The translations under genes were made by a program, and so were the position numbers. From assembly GCA_003640385.1 (NCBI GenBank), contig RCAB01000056.1, positions 151,188-215,187 of the forward strand: DNA of 64,000 nucleotides. Direction: 5' to 3'. The notes beneath the pieces are model-generated. The model saw only the letters and a program-made list of their open reading frames with translations, ran no database searches and was not told the origin of the DNA. Below are positions 40,139 to 52,898 of this stretch, in pieces. The stretch is from Setaria digitata (taxonomy: Eukaryota; Nematoda; Chromadorea; Rhabditida; Setariidae). Position 1 is the first letter of the stretch. Each line of letters begins with the position of its first letter.

Positions 40139-40511
40139 TATTAACAATTATAATAATACTGTTAATTACAATGGTGATAGTGATAACATGGTTTGCAGGA
40201 ATAGAGAGGATAAATAGTGATAATTATAAATATGATGAATTATATAGCATATGATGTTAGTATTATTATGAAAAATTTTGAAGATTTAATGAAGCAAAAA
40301 TGAATTTGTGAATTACTTAGCTATCTTTCCTTTTTGTTTAACATTTTGAAATTTAGGACTACTCACAAGACATAGAACAGTGTGCAGATCCACAGCATTT
40401 TAGTTATGCTTCTATGCGGCCTTTTAATTTAATAAATCGCGATGGTTTGTTCACATTTTTTTTACTTTCTTTTTAATTTTCAAATTTTAAAAATCATTCT
40501 AAACTAGTTTT

Positions 40512-40547
<36 letters not shown>

Positions 40548-43500
40548 TCAGTTAAAAATCTGCAAAAATAATTAGAGCAACGATGAATAGTGGTGATAAT
40601 AATAATTACCAATAAAGGTAATAAAAACGGTTTTGAATACTTCTAATAATTGATAATAGTTATCAGTGGTAGTAATTGTGAATTAGGTGACGTCTAGATG
40701 GATCTGATCTTATTTTTCTTCAATTTTAATTCTGTTTTTTCTTGTATATAGAATATGATATTTTTTAGACAAACTATTATTCCAATATGGTTCTAGATTT
40801 AGACTCCTTAATTAATGAATATAGGTTCTATTTCAAATTCAAAATTTTAAAGTGCTGAATTATTTGGTTGTGCAGAAAAATGCACGGTTCCGGTGATCTT
40901 CGGTTTTTATGATTTAATCTTAATTAATTTATTGTCACTTTATTTCTATTAAACTTAATTCTCTGTTATATTGCCTGTTTTGTTAACGTTTTTGCTTGCG
41001 ATATCTAAGCACTGAATAGGAAATAAGATTGATGGTTTGTGTAATAATTCTTGGAAGAAATTGACCGAAATTAATTAGTTCGACTATCGCATTAATAACA
41101 ATTGCTACAATATAATTTCAACTGATTGCAAATTTTTATCATAAAAAATTTGGACAATTATTAATTGAAAGAATTTTTATTCTTATTTTTTCCGCGCTAT
41201 TTTCATGTTTAATTTGCATTCCACTTTGTCTCTAATTATTTAATTAATCACTTTCTTTTTAATATCAAATTTTCAAACCAATCTGCTTCAGAAATAATGA
41301 TAAACTCGTAAAACAAATAAATTCTTTACTAACAATGATAAAATTCTTGCTAAAAAACATAGATAATGCAAAAAATAACAGCACTATTAATCATTAATTA
41401 GATGTAATAACATGGGTGACAATGATAACGTTAATAACTAAAAATTATGTCAGTATGATAGATGATATTTTCTGCTTGAGATATGAGCAAAAAAAAGTAA
41501 GAAGCTAGCATCATTGCAATTACAACTAACCAACAATTAAATTCCTTATCTTATCTGTTTATCATTCATCCTGCTTCTTCTTTTTCCAGGTTTATCAAAT
41601 TTATACACCGATCAAATGTACCGCTATGCTCCACGAGCCGGTTGTAGCTTCGAGACACCAACCTGTGGTTCTCCATACCTTTTCTGTGACACGCGGGTTT
41701 CACCTCACTGTGTATCAAAAATTAAACTTAGCGGTACTTGCACGGGATTTGAAGGATTTGATGCATGCTTCAATGGTATATGTGTAGCAGGACGATGTAT
41801 TCCGGGAACTACACCTGCTGTATGCTTTGATTTCAGTATTTGGAATGAAAATGCTTGAAATTTTTAGCTAACTACGAGAAATTGGCCGTGACTTATTTTA
41901 TCATTAAATTCTAGTGTTTACTAACTAAAACAAAATAAGTGGTTGAAAAAGCAGAAACTGGGAAAAAACGAATAAATGGTGGAAATGCGGTATGGAATTG
42001 AACTGAATGTATTTAAACAAGCAAACAATTCTCGAGAAAAAAAATTGTTCCTTTTCTTCATCAACTACAACAACAACAGCAGCCATTTCAACCTACAGTA
42101 TTTTTTGAGCCAGCTCTTACAGTATACACATGAAGCTAAATGTTATGCATTATTTTGGAATATTTAATAGAAATAAGAAAAATCTATTTTAGCAATCAAA
42201 ATAATAAATATATAGCTTTAATCTCGAATAGAAAAAGAGCAAAAGAAGTGTATTAGCAATGATGTCAACTTACAGTATTCACAACACCATTATTCCGCAG
42301 CACCAACATATACAGTACCTTTGATGCTCAAGTCATTTACCATATTAGTTGAAGCTATTTCAAATGCAATTAATTTTAGTCATTTAATAAGCAATGTGTA
42401 AAATTTTAATGAATTCTTACATTTCAGAAAAGAGATATTAATATTGTCAATAACAATTAATGTAATTGAACAATATTTTCGTAGCATTTTAGTATAAAGT
42501 TGAAAATGGCAGTCAAAGTTTTAAATGTTAAACAGATTTCTAGAGGAATAGTAATAATTAATGTAATTAGATGGATAATTTATTTACAGCCATTCGTACC
42601 ACAAATCCAATTATCACCGGTAATTCGGGGTGAAATTGGACGGCAACATGCAGCACGACGATTTAATGACTGCTACAACCGGTTATCATGCTGCGAGTAT
42701 TGGGCCAAGGAAGGTAAATGCAGTACGAGTAAAGTGGAAATGAGTAAATTATGTGCAGCGGCATGCAACAAGTGCAAACCGTCGTACAATATCTCAAATG
42801 GTATCCTATCACTGTATTTATCAAAGCATCGCAAGGTAAAAGAGGAGGAGATTCTCGGCGAGAATCAGCTCTGAAAAGTTAGCTGAAATGAAATTTAAAA
42901 GTGACAACTTCGATGATTTTTGAAGAGTGCGAAGATCGCCACGTATCGTGTAAGCTATGGAAATCTGAGAAACAATGTTACGGCGATTCGAGTGAATTTA
43001 TGGCTGAAAATTGCCGTTCATCATGTCGGATGTGTGGAACGCCAAAAAATAACAAATGTCAAAAGTTTAAAACTGTATGTTTTTTTTTTTTTTTTTGAAA
43101 CTATCGATCATTAATTGATATGTTGAAAATAAAGAATGATTTCGTTTACAATTATCTGTCTGGGATAATATTAGGAGACTATTTGTTACTTCTCAGATTC
43201 ACAATTTTAAAAAAAAATTTGTTGAAAAATTGAGGACATTTTAAGTGTAAATGCTCAATATATAAATTTATTAAGATCCAAGTAAAGAAAATTTCTAATA
43301 GCACCTCCAACTTTGCACTCTCAATTTTTTTAATTTTTAAAAATGTTCGTTTTCCTAATTTTAAAATATATATGCTGAATAAATCTTAATCCATGCGACC
43401 AATCTAAGTCTTAGTTATAATAAAACGTTTTTTAAAAACTTTTTATTATAACTTTTTTTTAGAAAGTAAATAAATAATTAAATAATTAAAAACATAATAG

Positions 43501-43991
43501 GCTTATTTATATATATCGGAATTACTTGTTGTGTCGGAAATTTTCTGGTAGCTTCAAACTTTTATCGGTTTGTCAATTGATTTAAATTTTTATGTTATTT
43601 ACAAAGCAGTTTTGCTTTTCTGCGATAATGAATGTTAAGGATGCAAATTACAATAATATCATAAGTATTTCTTTTTAATATATCATTTTGCGTAATTAAA
43701 TTTGAACTTATAGTAGTAATATTATTTTGTATTGGCATTTCTTAATTTCTTTTCCAATTGCCTAATTTTTGCATGAATAACTTCCACTTCTAAATTTAAA
43801 AATCATCTCACCGCTTAATTTTTTCGAAGTAATTCATTCACAGAATAGAAAATGACAAATTTACTTTTTAGCCACTTGAAAAATTTGAACAACTGAAGTT
43901 ACAAACACCAAATATTGGAAAGTTTATCTCATCATCATCGACGGTCAAACGAAATTCAACAACTGCAGGGAACAAAAATTTAACGAAATAA
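37034..43991 (+). CDS. Secreted tyrosinase with two ShKT domains, copy 2
   Basis: Twelve exons in phase, 608 codons: 37034-37153, 37524-37694, 38322-38495, 38790-38857, 38975-39175, 39436-39539, 39889-40079, 40357-40444, 41590-41819, 42590-42800, 42926-43074, 43872-43991. It has a signal peptide, then the same architecture as the upstream copy: CuA His153, His163, His172; CuB His294, His298 and His321; a cysteine-rich segment; two ShKT domains; and a short, unrelated basic tail. Seven internal coding exons have exactly the same length in both genes, which shows tandem duplication. All donors here are GT. The residue just before the third CuB ligand is Leu320, where copy 1 and most tyrosinases have His. 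Acceptors of exons 3 and 11 (TTTGAAG) have weak polypyrimidine tracts. Expected to be secreted and copper-dependent. Confidence 0.9.
39668..39697. repeat. (AAAT)n microsatellite in intron 6 of tyrosinase 2
   Basis: Seven tandem AAAT/TAAA units. Confidence 0.85.
40106..40135. repeat. (ATA)n microsatellite in intron 7 of tyrosinase 2
   Basis: About nine tandem ATA units. Confidence 0.85.
40516..40543. repeat. Poly(A) tract in intron 8 of tyrosinase 2
   Basis: A run of 28 A, the longest homopolymer noted in the window; its length is likely unreliable. Confidence 0.85.
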
Positions 43992-46196
43992 TTTTTCCTT
44001 GCAATATTTTTTATTTCTTAAATCATTCGTTCAAGTAATAGTACCATTATTAATCATTAATATCAATTTAGAATTTTGTTCATTATTGTTTTTGTTATGA
44101 TTTTAAAATTTGGATCAATTAAAAACACTTTTTCATAAGCGCAAAAAATCATTTTTTTTACTTTTAAAGAGGCAAAACTTTAGAAATGGAAATCGGACGT
44201 CAATTTTTTACAAATTAGTGAGGAGAAAAAAATTAAATTCTGTTGCTTAATTACTTCTTATGATAATTTCTAATAGAAGAAAGGGAAAAAACATCTCAGC
44301 GCTACATCTTTTTCAAAACTTTCTTTTCATTTCATTAATGCAAAAATTCTTGCTGCTCAATATCCCCTATAATACTTTGTCATTTTATTTTATTTTTCTT
44401 GTAAAACTTTCAAGCTTACATCTTTCGTCATCGTTTTACTTGATTTAATTAAGCAGATAATTAATTTTCCTGCTCAATTGTTTAATTTTCTTATTTTTTG
44501 TTTCTCATAATGGAAATATGTGAATATAATAATTAGTAGTATTAATAGAGTAACTAATAATAAATCCTTTTATCTAAAATTACCAAAAATATATTTCCAT
44601 TTTTTTCAGATCCAATTTGCAAAGTGATCTTATTGACATAATAAAATTTATTTCTGATATGCGTATTATCATTTTCTTTTGTTTTACTTTTAATATCATT
44701 CAACTAATTTCTATTATTATGTAATAATGAAATTTTCAGGGCTTAGATTTGTATTGGAAATTGTTATTGCATTATAAAAATTTAATCTTAGCTGAGACTT
44801 TTCATTTAAAATCATCAACTTATATGTAATAATTTTCTTCTGCTCTTCTTCGTCTGGGTGACCTTCAAAACAATGTCTTTTTTTTGTCATGTATTCAATC
44901 TTAATTAATTTTTGCTGCTGTATTTTGATCAGTATCCAGGAATTATTTGAGAACAGTTTAATTCTTCGATAATTTTTCTAAATGTAATGGATAGAGATAA
45001 TTAAAGATAAGCAAACTTTTCAAAGATTTCAATTTAACAACTTGTTATAACCGAAGTACCATCATTCATTCATCTGCGACATACTGAAAGTAGATTAAAA
45101 TGTGACGAAAATTTGACCTTTTCTACTGTAAACAAAGTTTAATTCATCATTATGACCAATAAATGGACATATATCAGTAATATCAGTACAAATTATCAGT
45201 AATTAAATATAATTATCTTTAATTACGAGATGTACAAGCAGTGAGAAAGTGCTTCCGAAAGTTCTTTTGTGTCAACCCCAAATTTAAATGGCAACAAATT
45301 TTGTGACTATAAAACCTTTTCAAGTGGTGGAATAGTTTTCCGTTTATTTCTTTCTCTTTTCTTGTTTCATAAATTTAGCTTTGATATGATATATTGATCA
45401 TTTGTTCTGTTCATTAAATTTCACTGCTAATTACCTCCTAATAATCTAAAAATTTGAATATTTCTTTCAGTTTCTTTTTCTTTTTTTCTCGATCCGTTCT
45501 GTACAAAAATATTGCTGAATATTAGAAATGAATAAAGAATTCTTCGTTGTTTCTATAAGGAACATATTTCAAGTAGTAGAAAATTAAAAAATGAAAATAA
45601 GCGACTGCAATGCGACAGATAATGTATGAAGCTGATACTTTAATATGATAATATTACGACATTTAACACTTAAAATATAAGTTAGGGACTAATTAAAAGC
45701 GAATAAAATGCTTTAATAATTATTTGCATCATCAGTTGTCACCATTCTTCAAGGGATTCTTTTTTTCAAGTCAACAGATATGTGCAGGAATGGTAAAGGA
45801 TTGAAACCAGCCTAGAAAATTAAAAATTTTGATTCTTTTTGTAACTATAAAACTTCGTATTTTTTTTGTTTGATTATTTATGTTGTATTTCTCAACTGGC
45901 GCTCTGCCAAATGAATAAAATAGCCGGACAGCTTTGGCCCACTAATCACGATAAATTGTACAGTCTAAAATTCAATCGAACAAAATCTTGACTGCAATTA
46001 TTGCCATCAAAGCATATCTTTTCAGTTTTCTGTTGAAAAATTAGGAAGTTAAATTTTAAAATTGCATCAGTGTAAAGGAAAATGAAAAGAGCAGAACACA
46101 CCATCATATGTATTCAGAAATTTCTTGCTTATCTCAACTTTCTCTCCCCTTTCTTCTCCATCATTCAAAATGCTTTGGTATCAAAATTAAAAGAGA
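43992..46196. other. Convergent intergenic region, nothing seen
   Basis: 2.2 kb between the 3' ends of tyrosinase 2 (+) and the cysteine-rich gene (-). Only short AT-driven open frames and homopolymers are visible. Confidence 0.5.
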
Positions 46197-48467
46197 TTAT
46201 TTGGTTAGAACCTGATCAAACAGTACATCAGCGCAGAAATCTCCTTTGCAGCAGCAGGTAACTTGTTGAAGAATAGGAAATTTCCGATAGAACAAATTGT
46301 TCCTCAAACACACTGGCCGTCCATCACCGAATTTCTTGCAGTGTTGCGATAAACGCAACGGATTATCAACTAAAATCAAAAATCGGGTTGATAATTTGCA
46401 ATGGAGCTTTTTATCAAGTCGCTGATAATTTCGAAAGAATTGGAAAAAATAGATAATAAAATAAACTCAGATGAACTTTAATTTATCATCCATCTAAATA
46501 ATTGACTGAAAAACTTTAAGTATCATTCTATATCACAGAAGAGAAAGAATAGTGATACTGCAGTCGAATTTTGATCAGAATTATCACCACTGCAAGCTGA
46601 CTCAATACAGCTATGGCAGATAAATTATTGTTTTAAAGAACTGTTTTTTTTTTTTTTTTCGCTAGTTCATATATTGCCAAGTCTCGATCACTTTATTGGC
46701 TGATAAATGGGACGATGATAATCGGTTTGATTTAATCCTTCACAAGATTAAATCAACTGCTCTTAATTGTCAGATACTTGAAATTCCTTGAAGACAAATC
46801 AGTTTTAATCGAACGACTGCATCACCTCGAAAATCTAACAAATACTTTGCATATTTTTTATTGTTTCCTACCCATTTCTGCGGTGCAACAAATTTTCCTG
46901 TCTGGAATAAACTTGCTTAAGATAATTTAAGAGGTGACAATCACTGACACTAAAAATAGCATCCTTTTTTTTTTAGTACAATTTAAAAGAGGAAAATATT
47001 TATGAAAGACTAAGGCGCAGTTAGTTATTCGAGAGTGTGTAACTTTTGATAAAGCTATTGCATTTCATTATGTACTTAGTAGAAATATTAGATTGCATAT
47101 TAGTAATATAAATATTAAAGAAATTGACAACAAACATGATCATCCATGCAACCGAAAATAAGATGACTATTCGGCAGTGCCATTATCACACATGAGCTAG
47201 TATTATGATTGCATGGATGAGTACTTAAATCCATCAAGTCTTCACAGGTTAAATTTTCTGCCACCTGAGATAATTCGATCACTTTTAACCATTGAAATTT
47301 ATTTTTATGCTTGAAATTAATTTAGAAAAATTAGTAGCAGCAAATTTCAACCTTGCTGCGCCAGTTTCCATATTGATGCGCCATAATCTTCATAAGTGGG
47401 CATAAGAAGCCTGGAAAAGGTGTTCCGGTATGATCATAGCAAGCAATTTTTATAAAATCTGCTGAATTTCGCTCAACTTCATTTTCCGGAACTAATGCCT
47501 GAAATTTTCATTGTTACGATTTCATCATTTCAGCTCAAATTCCGTCATATCTGTCGTTTATTAAACCATTAAGTAATTTGTTAAATTCATGAATGCTTTC
47601 TAACTTCTCGAGAAGAAATTCCTTTCTGTTCCGGTATAATCCTCGGAACCAATTTATATGGAATAAGGTTGGATATTATGAGTGCATTACGATGGCTACA
47701 ATTCTCAAACTTACAAAAGATTCAGTTTAAAAAGAAAATAATCTTTTTAAATTCCATTCATAAGTTTTCCTGTACTGAACTGAACTGAACCTCATCAAAT
47801 CTTGGCTCCTCATCGATATACGTATTCATTATTTGCTTACTGTCAGTGATTTCTAATGCCTTCTGAAATTAAAATATCATTTTCAGATATGATTTCATGA
47901 ATTTGTAGAGCAAAGAAAATGTAGGGAAGAAATTCTCACCGGAAATTTATAAAGACCGTATTTAATTCGTCGTTGAGCAAGTAACTTTCGCATGAGTAAA
48001 GTTATTTCGCTTGAATTTGTCTGTAAAATTTTATTTATGATATTTAAAGTTCATAAATTGAATTTTTGAAAATTTTAGCTCTTTTGCTTGTTAGTTTTAA
48101 TGCTAATAAGAATTCATGAAATTAAGAGTAGTTAGGTGAATAAATGATACTCTCAGATTTGAGGATTTGCAAAAAAAAAAAAAAAATAAATTTTAGCTTC
48201 AAAAGGTTGACTGAAAATTGAAAATTAAAATGAAAAAAAAAAGTTGTAAAAGCAAAAAAAAAATATTTTTACATTTTATTATTTATCATACACTGCTGTA
48301 CTGTACTGTTATATATGATTGTTAATTTTTTAAAAGCGGAAATAAATTTGCTAAGATTTGAATCAAAAATTGTAAAAAGATGAAAAACTTCTGAAATATC
48401 AAACCAATTTTCCTAAAACATCAATTGAAAAAATGAAGAATAATAAAAGTAAGCCGCGTAGGAACAT
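46197..48467 (-). CDS. Secreted cysteine-rich protein, ET-module/Ly6-like, tentative model
   Basis: A seven-exon model of 234 codons is in phase throughout: 48405-48467, 47940-48020, 47791-47862, 47352-47498, 47136-47264, 46872-46911, 46197-46369. Exon 1 encodes a clear signal peptide (FLRGLLLLFFIFSIDVLG). After about 60 residues without cysteines come cysteine-rich exons, ending in CCCKGDFCAD. The CCCxxDxC pattern is typical of nematode ET-module and activin-receptor/Ly6-type three-finger domains, though I cannot name a family member. No transmembrane segment is visible, so the product is probably secreted. Exon 6 uses a weak CAAG acceptor; a better TTTATTCCAG site 10 nt downstream would need a different exon 5 end, so the middle of the model is unsure. 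The ATG lies 1 nt after a CATCTAG acceptor and 301 bp after the stop of the upstream MSP-domain gene on the same strand, which suggests trans-splicing in an operon. Confidence 0.6.
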
Positions 48468-48476
48468 TCTAGATGA
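48468..48476 (-). other. Candidate trans-splice acceptor of a downstream operon gene
   Basis: AATCATCTAG on the minus strand ends one base before the ATG of the cysteine-rich gene and 298 bp past the MSP-gene stop. An acceptor so close to the ATG without an upstream exon fits spliced-leader addition. Confidence 0.4.
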
Positions 48477-48768
48477 TTAAATTGCCAACATTTGGCAAAA
48501 AATTTGAATCAAAAATTCAAAAATGCAAATATTGCTGTCATTTTTTTTTTTTTAAATTAATGACTTGAATTCTGAGAAATTCTCAAAATATTTCAATTAT
48601 GTATGGTATGAATTTGAAATATCAGAACTCAATAACACATTTAACGCTTGCGAGTTTCCCCTCAACAACAATAAATCGATTTAAATTTCAGAAAGATATG
48701 TGTAACAGAAACGAAGCAGTTGTGTTGAAATGCAAAAAGAACGATAAGTTTCAATTAATGAAGATGTT

Positions 48769-50903
48769 TTATTCGATCTTAGACTTCGTTCTAAGCAATC
48801 CTTGAATGCATAAGAGAATGATTGCAGTCAGGATTGCAATGATAACAATACCCTTTGCTTCCATGAAAAAACCATCAAAATCTTTGACAGCACTAATCAC
48901 TGATAGTGGATTTGTTTTATCACTGCAAAATTTCCAATTTCTGTATCAAATTTGATTTAAATAAGTGAAATTCTCAAATTTTAGGAGTCAAGAATTTAAT
49001 ATTTTCATTAATTTGGAGTGAATGATCACTTGATCATTTTTCCGAATTCTACTGATCCAATATTTTGCATCGCTTATTACCTTATTTTTCTTTTCTACGA
49101 CTAACTTTTCATTTAATTTAATTTTTTAATTCACAGGTATTAAACTATTGTCGTCGTGTAGTAGCTTATCTTGTTTTTCTTGCACGAAAAATTTCTAAAT
49201 TTGCAAAAACATCACTTCTGCAAATTTTCAGTTAGTCTTTTTTTTTTTTCATCAAAATTTTTCTCCTCAAAAATTTTTTCTTAAAATCAGTTTGATAAGT
49301 GTCAATCAATAATCCTTCACCATTGATTATATTATATGAATTACAATCGATCATATAGCATATTCTTATCTAATTTTTAGTATTATATTTAAAATTTTCA
49401 AATCCTAGAAAAAATAAATTTAAATAGAAAAAAAAAGAGGAAAATTTGCATTAGTCGGATGAATAATTTACTATCTTTTAATGTTTTTGCACAAATTTGT
49501 TTTTTGTATTAAAAATGAACTTAGTGACAGAAAAGAATAAAAAAAGTTGACGATAAAACTTGCTTGTCAACATTTTCCGATGGCATTTGCGGTACGGTTG
49601 ATGAGTTTGGCAGACCAATAAATGGGATGATTAATTTTGATTTCGAACTTTCACGTAAACTTGAACTTGGATCTGATGCACTCTTAAACGTCACGTGTTC
49701 CTCCGGTGGATTAGCACTGGTACAAACTGCTGATGATGATATACGACCTAAATAATCAACACTTTCTTTTTGCATCAACAATTTCATCATCAGTATTATA
49801 GAATTAGGATAATTATTTGGTACGGTACAGCACATTGTGTGATATGATATGGTATCAGTTTATGTTATTTTTTTTTGTTTTTATAATAATATTTCGAAGC
49901 ATAAGATATTTTCGAACGATTGATTTACCTTAATATAATTTATCATTAGTGGTACTACAAATGACTGATTAGCAAAACTTTTTAAATGAGCAAATTGAAT
50001 GCACAAAATTATCATACATTTAATTTTGGTAACAGTATGTTCGTTGATATTTGGATCATCGGAACCTTCAAATTCTGTTATCATCATTATCGAGGCTACC
50101 TTAATATCTTTCCAGTTTTTTACATCCGGTGGTCGTCGCCATATCAGTAAGCAATAACCAACTCCATGAGCTGGAATTGTACCGGAAGCATTCGGCTCAG
50201 CCTGAATAATTCAAACACTTTGTCGTTTAGCATTTCATTTGCTACTATGTGAAACCAAACAGCAAGCATTAACACAATTAATTAATATAAACTAAAGAAA
50301 ATTGTCAAATTCTTTAATGCGAATAAAAGCTACCGTAATCAATGCTTTTGCTTCACATTTTAATTTATATACTATGGGTCGTTGACTAATATTGTATAAA
50401 ACAAGCTTTACACGCGCTGTATTAGGAATATCGGTAACAGGCAGAAATTTCGTCCAAATTGCTCCGCAAATTAAAATAGAGTAATTAGAAAAATAATCAA
50501 ACAATGTGAAATTGATATTGTTTGAAGATTTGGTAGCACTCAAATAATTATTTAGAACTGAAATAGGTAAACAATGAATTCAAGCAAACAGGACTCCTAT
50601 TCACTATTCCGTTTTTTTTTTTTTTTTCTCTCCTAGAAAGCTAGTTTAAGTAAAACTTCCCCTTTGCTAAACTACTTTAAAGCATATAAATTCTTTCACA
50701 AACAACATTTATAAAAATGAAACTGATTGAAAAAAAAAACTTTGAAAAAATTGAAGTTTGAACCTGTCATATAATAAAGAATACCGATCATCCTTTACTG
50801 GCAACATTTTTCTTTTTCCCTTAAGTCGCAAAATAACAACGCTAAAATTTCGAATAACTAATTTGCTACCAAGTAAAAATTTTTTATAATATGTCTTAAT
50901 CAT
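48769..50903 (-). CDS. MSP-domain protein with C-terminal membrane anchor (VAP-like layout)
   Basis: A five-exon model of 263 codons: 50870-50903, 50334-50557, 50018-50201, 49552-49747, 48769-48922. Residues about 23-130 resemble an MSP/VAP immunoglobulin-like domain: RVKLVLYNISQRPIVYKLKC, then GTIPAHGVGYCLLIWRRPP and ITEFEGSDDP. A serine/proline-rich linker (150-212) precedes a hydrophobic helix (238-256) and a short basic tail, RTKSKIE. This is the order of VAP proteins, which are tail-anchored in the ER and bind FFAT motifs, but the MSP core is divergent and nematodes have many other MSP-domain proteins, so the role is open. The first exon (11 residues) and the ends of exons 3 and 4 are uncertain; exon 4 uses a weak GTCAAC donor. 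A TACAG site lies 24 nt before the start. Confidence 0.66.
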
Positions 50904-52898
50904 TAAGATAAGCGAAATATTTGCTGGCTGTATTAGAAAGTTCTATGATCCCAGAATTTCAGTCGAGTTTTTTAGATCAGCTATTAAAAATTCAGTTAAG
51001 TCTTCTTTCTTACTTTTTTTTTTTTTTTTTAATCATTAAGTTAAATTCTAAGAATTTCTTGTAATAATGATTTATAGAATACTAATTGGAAAAGTCCAAT
51101 CACTCGCAAAATGCAATCAAATTGAAATTAAATGAGGATAAACAATAGTTGGTATTATGTCTGATAAGGCGTATTTATAATTTGATTTCGGACAAAAGAA
51201 TCTGCTTCTTGAATTCCGAGAAGTTCTCGAAATAATGATTTATAGAAAATATGCAAATTGAAATATTTGAAATATGCAAATCCAGGACTTTATATTTTTC
51301 AAAAATTTTAATATCAATCTCGAAACTTCTCTGCTATGCTTTTTACTTATTGAGATATACACTGCACCAGTTTGTATCACATTCATTTGCTTGCTTTTTA
51401 GCCAGGAGTGATTTAATTGGACAGTTTTCAAAAGGCACCTCAGATCAACAGAAAATTCTTTACTATATTAATTATCTGAAAAGTCTCTTCTATCTTTTTT
51501 TTTACTGTAGCGGTTTAGTGCATTATTAACTTTTCACAACTATTAACAAATAACATTTTTACAGTATCTTAATAAAACTTTTAAATCAAGTATCAAATAT
51601 ACAAACGAAAATACATTAAAATCTCCAACTATTAACTGGAAATATCTCATTTTCGAAGATAGCCAGGACAAAGGTTATAACTTATTTTAAATCTGACCTG
51701 AATGAGGTCAAATCTAGAACTTCAAGAAAAAATTCTCCAGAAAAAAAAATAGAAATCGGAGAAACAAGAAAAACTGTGCTCCACAACGCATCCCACTCAT
51801 TATAATCCAGACCATTCGTAATCTAAATTTCTAGATTTATTCAGATTAAAATTTGCGAAATTCATTAAAATGGCATCCTTGATTCTGAGCTTCTCAACTC
51901 TTTTTTATGGCAAAAATATCAAACAGAAAATAGGAAAAGTAAAACTTTATTATCTCATATCTTTGTTTTTCTAGAAATCAAATTCATTAAATGAAGGTTC
52001 AGAGCTACTAAAACTTATGAAATAAGTGAGTTGCGTTAAACAGACATGAGTGTTCACATAATTTTACAGTGCAACGACTGGTTAGCCGATGAGGATTTAA
52101 TAAAAACACACAGAACCTTAACTTTTCGAGTGAAAAAATTAAAAACTCATTAGAAAGATCAAAAACAGCAGTGGAAAGTGGAATGGTTAAAACTGAAGAG
52201 AAAAAAGACTAAAATCCAAAACCTTTAAAACTAATAATGAAACCAACAGAAAAAATACGAATTAAAAATATATACACTGCGACATAAAAAATCCAAGTTG
52301 TTTTAGGAAGACGCAAACAACCAATAAGATATCTTTACTGAAATGTAGACTAAGTTGAAATAAATTTATACAGATTAAGAATGCAACAAAGAGATCATTT
52401 TGGAGAGTAACTCAACCAAGTGCTGATCGATTCTAAGCAGGAATGTCCTATTAATGAGGATCAAATGAGGAACAACCAATGCAGAATTCGAGCAGTTTTG
52501 AAAAGCACGACTGGTTGGGAAAATACAGCACCGAAAAAAAAGCACCGTTTGAATAAAAAGTCAGGGCAAATAAATGCATCAAGATGTGCATATTTTCCAT
52601 GAAATTTTAGAAACAAAATGGACAAATCGTTTCTACATGAGATATAATAAAAAGATATGTTCATCATAAATAAAGTACTCAGTTGAAAAATAATTTCCCC
52701 TAAAAAAGAATTTATGAAATCAGAGCTATAGCACAGCTATCGTCTATTTCTACAGTTTTAAATAAAAAATTAACATTTTTCAAACAGATTTACTGAGACC
52801 AGCTAAAATATATACGATCGTCAATCCCTATAAGTGATGGCTATAATGATGCCTGGAAATATTCTGAAATATGAGAAAAGTATTGAAATGCGAATTCT
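50904..52898. other. Intergenic region between ced-4 and the MSP-domain gene
   Basis: 2 kb without a supported gene. A 60-codon open frame at 52420-52602 (+) has no domain and no splice context. The 3' UTR of ced-4 should occupy the upper end of this stretch. Confidence 0.5.

Noticed and set aside
47330..47352. Read-through end of exon 4 (VEICCY then stop) in the cysteine-rich gene
   Set aside because: Stopping here would leave the downstream CCC exon without an upstream exon; splicing at AAG-GTTGAA keeps the phase. Still a possible short isoform.
49130..49200. Possible coiled-coil exon (FVQEKQDKLLHDDNSLIP) of the MSP-domain gene
   Set aside because: Its phase (0 to 0) does not fit the flanking exons as modelled, so it was left out; an alternative isoform is possible.
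49564..49755. 63-codon open frame on the plus strand
   Set aside because: Antisense to the linker exon of the MSP-domain gene. It cannot be excluded outright, but the minus-strand model has consistent phases and a good membrane anchor.
52420..52602. 60-codon open frame on the plus strand
   Set aside because: Lysine-rich chance frame in AT-rich DNA between two minus-strand genes.
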